This document shows positions 58,121-64,000 of a stretch of 64,000 nucleotides of DNA, in pieces (within the stretch, counting starts at the first letter, position 1; each line of letters opens with the position of its first letter). This DNA is from Vibrio rumoiensis 1S-45 (lineage in GTDB: Bacteria; Pseudomonadota; Gammaproteobacteria; Enterobacterales; Vibrionaceae). The notes beneath the pieces are model-generated. The model had not been told where the DNA came from. It did not search any database and saw only the letters and a list, made by a program, of their open reading frames with translations. Made by a program: the position numbers and the translations under genes. Where the stretch lies: the NCBI RefSeq assembly GCF_000286955.2, contig NZ_AJYK02000082.1, positions 124,001 through 188,000 of the forward strand, written 5' to 3'.

Positions 58121-60061
58121 ATGATCAGCAAAACTTTCTCTTCATCGGGTGCGCTTGGTAAAGCCATTCCTGGTTTTCAAGCTAGGCAACCTCAAATCGA
58201 TATGGCTGAAGCGGTACAAAAAGCCATTACAAATCAAGAACAATTAGTGGTGGAAGCAGGGACTGGAACAGGGAAAACCTTTGCTTATCTCGTGCCTGCG
58301 TTATTGAGTGGTAAAAAAGTCATTATCAGTACTGGCTCTAAGAACTTGCAAGAGCAACTTTTTCATCGTGATTTGCCATTAATGGTCAACGCACTTGGCT
58401 TTATGGGGAACGTGGCTCTACTAAAAGGGCGCTCCAACTATTTGTGTTTAGACCGTTTAAGTCGCCAGTTAGTAGAAAGTCACACTATCGAAGCGGATCC
58501 AGAACTATTAAGTCAATTGGTTAAAGTCCGTTCTTGGTCTTCTGAAAATAAAACAGGAGATCTTGGTGAGTGCGACGCGATTGCCGAAGACTCACCGGTT
58601 ATCAGCAACATCACTTCAACGAATGATAATTGCTTAGGGAAAGAATGCCCCAGTTATCAAGATTGTTTTGTATTGAAAGCGCGTCGTAAAGCTATGGATG
58701 CCGATGTGGTGGTGGTTAACCATCATTTATTTCTTGCCGATTTAGCCATTAAAGAAACGGGGTTTGGTGAATTGATCCCAGAGGCCGATGTCTTTATTTT
58801 TGATGAGGCTCATCAGTTGCCTGATATTGCCAGTCAGTATTTTGGACAATCGATTTCAAGTCGGCAAATCCAAGAACTCGCCAAAGACATCGAAATTGGT
58901 TATCGCACTGAAGCCAAAGACATGCGTCAGTTGCAAAAAATAGCAGTAAAATTAAGCCAAACCTTTATGGATTTGCGCATTACCTTGGGGGACATCAGTT
59001 CACAAGGTTCCCGCTATTCAGATAAAGGCATGCGTGGTAACTGGCGTGAGGTTGTGAAATCTCCGCAAGTGATGAAAGACATTGAGCGTTTACATGAAGC
59101 CTTAGATTTAGCTTTAGAAGTATTGAAATTAGCGTTAGGTCGAAGTGAATTACTTGATGCCGCTTACGAGCGTACCCACATGATAAAAAGCCGCTTAACG
59201 CGGGTGTGTGACGTGACGATCACTGGTTATTCTTATTGGTTTGAATGTTCTCCGCGTCATTTTAGTTTGCATATTACGCCATTGTCAGTGTCCGATAAAT
59301 TTAAAGAGCAAATTGAATTAAAGCAGGGCAGTTGGATTTTTACTTCCGCTACGTTAGCGGTAAAAGATAACTTCAAACATTTTACTGATCGCTTAGGAAT
59401 TAATCCCACACAGCAATTTACCTTACCAAGCCCATTTGATTACCAAGCTCAAGCACTACTTTGTGTACCTCGATATTTGCCCGAGCCAAATAGCATAGGA
59501 ATGGCTGAAAAATTAGCCGAAATGTTATCGCCGGTGATCATTGCTAACCAAGGCCGATGTTTTTTCTTATGCACCTCACACCAAATGATGAGAAAGCTCG
59601 CCGATTTATTTCGAGAACAATTAGACTTACCGATTTTAGTGCAAGGTGAAACCAGCAAACAAAAACTGTTGAATGAATTTATCGAATTAGGTAATGCGGT
59701 GCTGGTGGCGACAGGTGCTTTTTGGGAAGGGATAGATGTTAGAGGCGACACATTAAGCTGTGTTATCATCGACAAATTACCGTTTACTGCACCGGATGAT
59801 CCGCTTTTAAAAGCTCGAATTGAAGATTGCCGACTAAAGCAAGGTGATGCATTTTCCGAAGTGCAATTACCGGAAGCTGTCATTACCTTAAAGCAAGGGG
59901 TGGGGCGATTAATTCGAGATCAAAAAGATAAAGGAGCGTTGATCATTTGCGATAACCGTTTAGTAACACGAGACTACGGAGGCACTTTTTTACAAAGTTT
60001 GCCACCAATACCAAGAACGCGCGACCTAAGCAAAGTGTCAGCGTTTTTACTGAACCAATAA
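58121..60061 (+). CDS. yoaA: YoaA, DinG/XPD-family ATP-dependent helicase
   Basis: A 646-residue superfamily 2 helicase. Walker A EAGTGTGKT is at about residues 48-56, DEAH in IFDEAHQLPD near 231, and helicase motif VI in QGVGRLIRDQKDKG. Cysteines at SNYLCLDRL, CLGKECPSYQDC give the four-Cys iron-sulfur domain of XPD-like helicases. In E. coli it works with HolC in repair at stalled forks. ATG 58121 (MISKTFSSSG) is preferred to TTG 58103. Confidence 0.95.
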   Translation: MISKTFSSSGALGKAIPGFQARQPQIDMAEAVQKAITNQEQLVVEAGTGTGKTFAYLVPALLSGKKVIISTGSKNLQEQLFHRDLPLMVNALGFMGNVALLKGRSNYLCLDRLSRQLVESHTIEADPELLSQLVKVRSWSSENKTGDLGECDAIAEDSPVISNITSTNDNCLGKECPSYQDCFVLKARRKAMDADVVVVNHHLFLADLAIKETGFGELIPEADVFIFDEAHQLPDIASQYFGQSISSRQIQELAKDIEIGYRTEAKDMRQLQKIAVKLSQTFMDLRITLGDISSQGSRYSDKGMRGNWREVVKSPQVMKDIERLHEALDLALEVLKLALGRSELLDAAYERTHMIKSRLTRVCDVTITGYSYWFECSPRHFSLHITPLSVSDKFKEQIELKQGSWIFTSATLAVKDNFKHFTDRLGINPTQQFTLPSPFDYQAQALLCVPRYLPEPNSIGMAEKLAEMLSPVIIANQGRCFFLCTSHQMMRKLADLFREQLDLPILVQGETSKQKLLNEFIELGNAVLVATGAFWEGIDVRGDTLSCVIIDKLPFTAPDDPLLKARIEDCRLKQGDAFSEVQLPEAVITLKQGVGRLIRDQKDKGALIICDNRLVTRDYGGTFLQSLPPIPRTRDLSKVSAFLLNQ

Positions 60062-60087
60062 TTGAATAAACCTAGCTTGAGGCTGTA

Positions 60088-60819
60088 ATGAGCGCAAAAA
60101 TTCTTGCCTTAGATACATCAACAGAAAATTGCTCTGTTGCATTGATGATCAATGATCAAATTTTCACGCGTAGCGAAGTGGCACCACGAGATCACACCAA
60201 AAAGATTCTGCCAATGGTCGATGAAGTTCTCAAAGAAGCCGGTATTACCTTGCATGATCTGGATGCATTAGCGTTTGGGCGTGGACCGGGTAGCTTTACT
60301 GGTGTACGTATTGGTATTGGCATTGCTCAGGGGTTATCGTTTGGTGCAGAGCTGCCGATGATTGGCATTTCAACTTTAGCTGCGATGGCGCAAGGTTGCT
60401 ATCGAGCCAATCAAAGCGAGCATGTTGTGGCGGCGATTGATGCCCGAATGAGCGAGATTTACTGGGCGCAATATACCCGCCAAGAAAACGGTGAATGGAC
60501 AACGGTAATGATTAGCAATGCGGAAGATTCAACGAGCCAAGGTGAATGTGTGATCCCACCACAAGAACTCGCGGCTAATTTATCAGCATCAGAAGGTCTT
60601 TGGACACAAGCAGGAACGGGATGGGCCGCTTATCAAGAAGCGCTGTCTCAATTGCCATTAACGATGCAGCCAAGCGAAGTGTTATACCCAGAAGCACAAG
60701 ACATTGCGGTGTTAGCCCAAATTGAGTGGCGCAAAGGCAATACCGTTGATGCTGAGCAAGCTAGCCCAACCTATTTACGCGATAAAGTGACTTGGAAGAA
60801 ATTACCCGGTCGAGAGTAA
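60088..60819 (+). CDS. tsaB: TsaB, tRNA threonylcarbamoyladenosine complex subunit
   Basis: A 243-residue ASKHA-fold protein: [38 protein letters not shown] and [10 protein letters not shown] are TsaB landmarks. It forms a heterodimer with TsaD and, with TsaE, makes t6A37 on ANN-decoding tRNAs. E. coli TsaB has 231. It is 26 bases after yoaA, in the conserved yoaA-tsaB-slp-fadD order. Confidence 0.96.
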   Translation: MSAKILALDTSTENCSVALMINDQIFTRSEVAPRDHTKKILPMVDEVLKEAGITLHDLDALAFGRGPGSFTGVRIGIGIAQGLSFGAELPMIGISTLAAMAQGCYRANQSEHVVAAIDARMSEIYWAQYTRQENGEWTTVMISNAEDSTSQGECVIPPQELAANLSASEGLWTQAGTGWAAYQEALSQLPLTMQPSEVLYPEAQDIAVLAQIEWRKGNTVDAEQASPTYLRDKVTWKKLPGRE

Positions 60820-60853
60820 GCGGAACTGATAAAAAACCAGAGTGTCTGACTTT

Positions 60854-60896
60854 TATACCCAAGTGAATTCTGCATTTTGAAGCCGCTTGGGTGTAT
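60854..60896. repeat. Vibrio-type dispersed palindromic repeat
   Basis: TATACCCAAG (60854-60863) pairs with CTTGGGTGTAT (60886-60896). The reverse strand reads ACCCAAGCGGCTTCAAAATGCAG, the common vibrio intergenic repeat core. It lies between tsaB and the lipoprotein gene. Confidence 0.6.
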
Positions 60897-60950
60897 CGCC
60901 TAATCACTTCGGGTGTAGACGATCTGTTTAACCTCATAAAAGGATAAACC

Positions 60951-61544
60951 ATGAAACGTTTATTGTTGATAGCCTTAACCTTCCTTGGCTTAACAGCTTG
61001 TTCTACTTTGCCCGAGGAATTGAACGCCCACACCACAGATGCACCGATCACCAATTACCAACAATGGGAAAGTGTTTCCTCTGATCCAACAAAAGCTGCT
61101 CCAGAAAAAGATGTGCGTTTAGGCGGCATCATCACTCAAATTACCAATCAAAAAGAGAAAACTCGGATTGAAATTGCCAATTTACCGATTTCAAGTACCG
61201 GTAAGCCCGATATTAATCAAAAACCGGAAGGTCGATTTGTCGCTTATGTTGATGGATTTTTAGATCCAGTGAACTACGCCAAAGGCCGTTTGATTACCGT
61301 GGTTGGTAAAACATTACCACCAGAAAAAGGTAAAGTGGGTGACTATGAGTATACTTTCCCTGTGATGAATTCGTATGGCCAACGTTTATGGGTGATCCAA
61401 GAAAATACCTATATTTCTCGTGATTATTACTGGCGAGGTGGTTGTGGGCGAGGCGCTTACCGTTGTCGTGGATATGGATATGGATATGGAGCTTACCCTG
61501 TTTATGCCCCTGTTCGAGTCGATACCGTTAAAGAAGTGAAATAA
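60951..61544 (+). CDS. Slp-family outer-membrane lipoprotein (YeaY-like)
   Basis: A 197-residue lipoprotein with lipobox LTAC (Cys17). LGGIITQITNQKEKTRIEIANLPI and YVDGFLDPVNYAKGRLITVVGKT match Slp/YeaY proteins. The C-terminus is Gly/Tyr/Arg-rich (residues about 162-182), which is not in E. coli YeaY as I recall it. In E. coli yeaY lies between tsaB and fadD, as here. AAGGA precedes the ATG. Function is unclear; Slp proteins are stationary-phase or acid induced. Confidence 0.92.
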   Translation: MKRLLLIALTFLGLTACSTLPEELNAHTTDAPITNYQQWESVSSDPTKAAPEKDVRLGGIITQITNQKEKTRIEIANLPISSTGKPDINQKPEGRFVAYVDGFLDPVNYAKGRLITVVGKTLPPEKGKVGDYEYTFPVMNSYGQRLWVIQENTYISRDYYWRGGCGRGAYRCRGYGYGYGAYPVYAPVRVDTVKEVK

Positions 61545-62422
61545 TGTTAAAAGAACGAGACTTTCAGTTGTCGAATATTCGTTTATCGGCACTCGAAAAT
61601 GGACATGAGAGTGGGGCAGAAGCGACTCTGATTTTTGTTCATGGTTGGCTTGATAATGCGGGTAGTTTTCAAACCATTATGGATTCTATTGTCAACCAGG
61701 CAGAACGATTGAATTGGTATTGTCTCGCGATTGATCTTCCCGGTCACGGTTTGTCTGAACATCGAAGTCGGGACAATTATTACCCATTTCACGACTATAT
61801 CTCCGATCTTCATGAATTATTAACTAAAATTGACATAAAAAACCTGATTTTAGTAGGGCATTCTCTTGGTGCTTTAATCGCAAGTTGTTATAGTGCCGCC
61901 TTTCCTGAAAAGGTTCAGGGATTAATTCAAATTGAAGGGCTTGGGCCGTTAACCGAAAATGCAGATGAAACGGTCGCGCGTTTACGCAAAGGCATATTAA
62001 GTCGTCAGCGGATGGCAGCAAAGCCAATTCGCCGTTACGCAACTCGCCATGATGCTTGCTTGCATCGAATGCACGGCAACCAACTCACTGCCACTCAGCT
62101 CAAGCCGATTATTGAGCGAGGCACGTATCAGGATGATGAGTATTGGTATTGGCGCTATGATCCTAAGCTCACTTGTGGCTCACTATATCGAATGACAGAA
62201 GCGCAAGGATTAGCTTATTTATCGGCCATTGAATGTTCAAGCTTATTAATTCTTGGTGATAGAGGTTTTCCTCAATTAGCCAAGGCAAATGAAAGAAAAG
62301 AAATGCTAATGCAATGTGAAGAGGTTACCGTCAATGGAGGTCATCATTGTCATATTGAATCGGTACAGCAAGTGAGTGAATTAATCGTGACCTTTGTCCG
62401 AAAGCAACTCACAAAAATGTGA
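61544..62422 (+). CDS. Alpha/beta-fold hydrolase
   Basis: A 292-residue hydrolase. FVHGWLDNAGSFQTIMD is the oxyanion region, VGHSLGALIASCYSAAFPEK the nucleophile Ser elbow, and GGHHCHIESVQQ the catalytic His. The start overlaps the lipoprotein stop by one base, so the two are translationally coupled. Vibrios commonly carry this gene between the Slp lipoprotein and fadD. The substrate is unknown; esterase or lysophospholipase-like activity is plausible given fadD. Confidence 0.9.
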   Translation: MLKERDFQLSNIRLSALENGHESGAEATLIFVHGWLDNAGSFQTIMDSIVNQAERLNWYCLAIDLPGHGLSEHRSRDNYYPFHDYISDLHELLTKIDIKNLILVGHSLGALIASCYSAAFPEKVQGLIQIEGLGPLTENADETVARLRKGILSRQRMAAKPIRRYATRHDACLHRMHGNQLTATQLKPIIERGTYQDDEYWYWRYDPKLTCGSLYRMTEAQGLAYLSAIECSSLLILGDRGFPQLAKANERKEMLMQCEEVTVNGGHHCHIESVQQVSELIVTFVRKQLTKM

Positions 62423-62586
62423 TTTGATTACAAATGTTTAGTTGTAATTCTCGGTAACATATTTGTGGTTTAAAAGAACAAATAAACATAATGCAAATAC
62501 ATTGGTGAAACTTGTCCAACTCAACGAAAACATATTGAGTAAAAGAAGGGATAAGCATACAGATGTCTTTAATTAAGGAAATTATA

Positions 62587-64000
62587 GTGGAAAAAGTATG
62601 GCTAAAGCGTTACCCAGAAGACGTGCCGGAAACTATCGATCCCGACCAATACTCATCGTTAGTCGAAATGTTTGAACAATCGGTACAAAAATTTGCTGAT
62701 CAGCCTGCTTTTATGAATATGGGCTCGGTAATGACTTACCGCAAGCTAGAAGAACGCAGTCGTGCGTTTGCCGCTTACTTACAAAATGACCTGAAGCTGA
62801 AAAAAGGTGATCGTGTTGCGTTAATGATGCCTAACGTTTTGCAATACCCAATCGCTTTGTTTGGTATTTTACGCGCCGGTATGATCGCCGTTAACGTTAA
62901 CCCACTGTATACGCCACGAGAGCTAGAACATCAGTTAAATGATGCCGATGCAAAAGCAATTGTTATCGTGTCTAATTTTGCGCATACCCTTGAAAAAGTT
63001 GTAAACAACACTTCAATTAAGCACGTTATTCTTACCAGTTTGGGTGAAATGTTACCCAAAGTAAAAGGCACCATTGTCGATTTTGTGGTGAAGTATGTGA
63101 AAGGCATGGTGCCTAAATATGATCTGCCAGGGGCAATTTCTTTTCGTAAATCCCTGCAACGTGGACGACGTTTACAGTATGTGAAGCCGTTTATCGAAGG
63201 TGATGATATTGCCTTCTTACAATATACTGGTGGAACAACGGGCGTAGCTAAAGGCGCTATTTTGTCACACCGCAATATGGTTGCGAATGTTCTGCAAGCT
63301 AAAGGGGCTTACGGTTCATTTTTGCGTGATGGGCGTGAAGTGATAGTCACCGCCTTGCCTTTGTATCACGTATTTGCATTAACCATTAACTGCTTGTTGT
63401 TCATCGAAATTGGTGCTCGAAACTTATTGATCACCAACCCAAGAGACATCCCAACTTTTGTAAAAGAACTGCAAAAAGTGCCTTTTACCGCAATGACGGG
63501 TGTAAATACCTTGTTCAATGCGCTAGTCAATAATGAAGACTTTAAAGAACTAGACTTTAGTCACTTACGCTTTTCTGTCGGTGGCGGTATGGCCGTTCAA
63601 CGAGCAGTAGCAGACAAGTGGCTGAAAATCACCAAATGTTATTTACTTGAAGGCTACGGTTTAACCGAGTGTTCTCCATTGGTTGCTGCTTACCCATACG
63701 ATCTGAAAGAATACAATGGCTCAATTGGTCTTGCGATGCCTTCGACGGATGTTCGTATTGTCGATGACGAAGGTAACGTATTAGATTACGACCAAACGGG
63801 TGAGCTACAAGTTCGTGGGCCACAAGTGATGGAAGGTTACTGGAAGCGCGCTGAAGCAACCAAAGAAATTTTAACTCAAGATGGCTGGTTATCTACAGGG
63901 GATATCGTCCGTTTTGATGAAGATGGCTTCATGTTCATTGTCGATCGCAAGAAAGATATGATCTTAGTATCTGGCTTCAACGTATACCCTAACGAGATTG
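62587..64000 (+). CDS. fadD: Long-chain-fatty-acid-CoA ligase FadD, 3' end outside window
   Basis: About 471 codons of an adenylate-forming enzyme activating fatty acids for beta-oxidation. [19 protein letters not shown] matches the E. coli FadD N-terminus. [17 protein letters not shown] is the AMP-binding P-loop, LTECSPLV and [15 protein letters not shown] are adenylation motifs, and [20 protein letters not shown] is where the window ends. Start is GTG 62587 with AAGGA 7 bases upstream; ATG 62563 is in frame but poorly spaced from its AAGGG. Confidence 0.96.
   Translation, partial: MEKVWLKRYPEDVPETIDPDQYSSLVEMFEQSVQKFADQPAFMNMGSVMTYRKLEERSRAFAAYLQNDLKLKKGDRVALMMPNVLQYPIALFGILRAGMIAVNVNPLYTPRELEHQLNDADAKAIVIVSNFAHTLEKVVNNTSIKHVILTSLGEMLPKVKGTIVDFVVKYVKGMVPKYDLPGAISFRKSLQRGRRLQYVKPFIEGDDIAFLQYTGGTTGVAKGAILSHRNMVANVLQAKGAYGSFLRDGREVIVTALPLYHVFALTINCLLFIEIGARNLLITNPRDIPTFVKELQKVPFTAMTGVNTLFNALVNNEDFKELDFSHLRFSVGGGMAVQRAVADKWLKITKCYLLEGYGLTECSPLVAAYPYDLKEYNGSIGLAMPSTDVRIVDDEGNVLDYDQTGELQVRGPQVMEGYWKRAEATKEILTQDGWLSTGDIVRFDEDGFMFIVDRKKDMILVSGFNVYPNEI

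Overview
The window is a housekeeping stretch of a gammaproteobacterial chromosome, almost certainly from Vibrionaceae (Vibrio in the broad sense). The evidence is a toxRS pair divergent from htpG, an ArcA/Fur/Zur/NagC regulatory style matching that family, vibrio-type dispersed repeats (TATACCCAAGTG...CTTCAA..TGCA), roughly 40-43% GC by eye, and gene neighbourhoods shared with Vibrio and E. coli (fur-fldA-ybfF-seqA-pgm, gltA/sdhCDAB-sucABCD, znuA/znuCB-mepM, yoaA-tsaB-slp-fadD). Species is not decidable from reading alone. No tRNA, rRNA, CRISPR array, transposase or prophage gene was seen.

Layout. 1-2622 (minus): a partial TIGR01777-type epimerase, a SelW-like thioredoxin-fold protein, and toxS and toxR. 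2774-6735 (plus): htpG behind a sigma-32-like promoter, then adk and hemH. 6759-16128: a POT peptide transporter (minus), rfaH (plus), asnB (minus), a CPA2 cation/proton antiporter (minus) and the nagBAC operon (minus). 16399-19824 (plus): nagE (EIICB) and glnS. The nagB/nagE intergenic region carries two NagC-like palindromes and a CRP-like site. 19922-22294 (minus): fur, fldA, a DUF2788 protein and ybfF. 22513-24071 (plus): a two-gene thiosulfate dehydrogenase/tetrathionate-type cytochrome module (tsdBA-like) sitting between ybfF and seqA. 24228-28399: seqA, pgm, DUF1853 (minus) and ybgI.

28507-39871 is the TCA-cycle cluster: gltA (minus), divergent from sdhCDAB-sucABCD. Two perfect ArcA-type boxes lie upstream of sdhC. 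40015-46670: a VOC protein, a secreted GH13 amylase (minus), znuBC (minus) and znuA-mepM (plus), with a Zur-type palindrome between znuC and znuA. 46828-50337: a very large membrane regulator with a beta-propeller, a Y_Y_Y domain, a TM segment, a degenerate kinase core and an AraC HTH. 50338-51123 is non-coding. It contains a good candidate for a minus-strand small RNA and then a feoAB promoter with FNR-like and Fur-like sites. 51124-64000: feoAB, a HIT protein (minus), argS (minus), yecM, purU (minus), yoaA, tsaB, an Slp lipoprotein, an alpha/beta hydrolase and fadD (cut by the window end).

Together the genes cover central carbon metabolism (citrate synthase, succinate dehydrogenase, 2-oxoglutarate dehydrogenase E1/E2, succinyl-CoA synthetase), amino-sugar use (nag), metal homeostasis (Fur, FeoAB, ZnuABC), stress chaperoning (HtpG) and envelope sensing (ToxRS). 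The least ordinary items are the propeller-AraC regulator, the candidate sRNA with a C6 loop beside feoAB, and the inserted tsdBA-like cytochrome pair. I did not find a clear multi-gene system that looks wholly undescribed.
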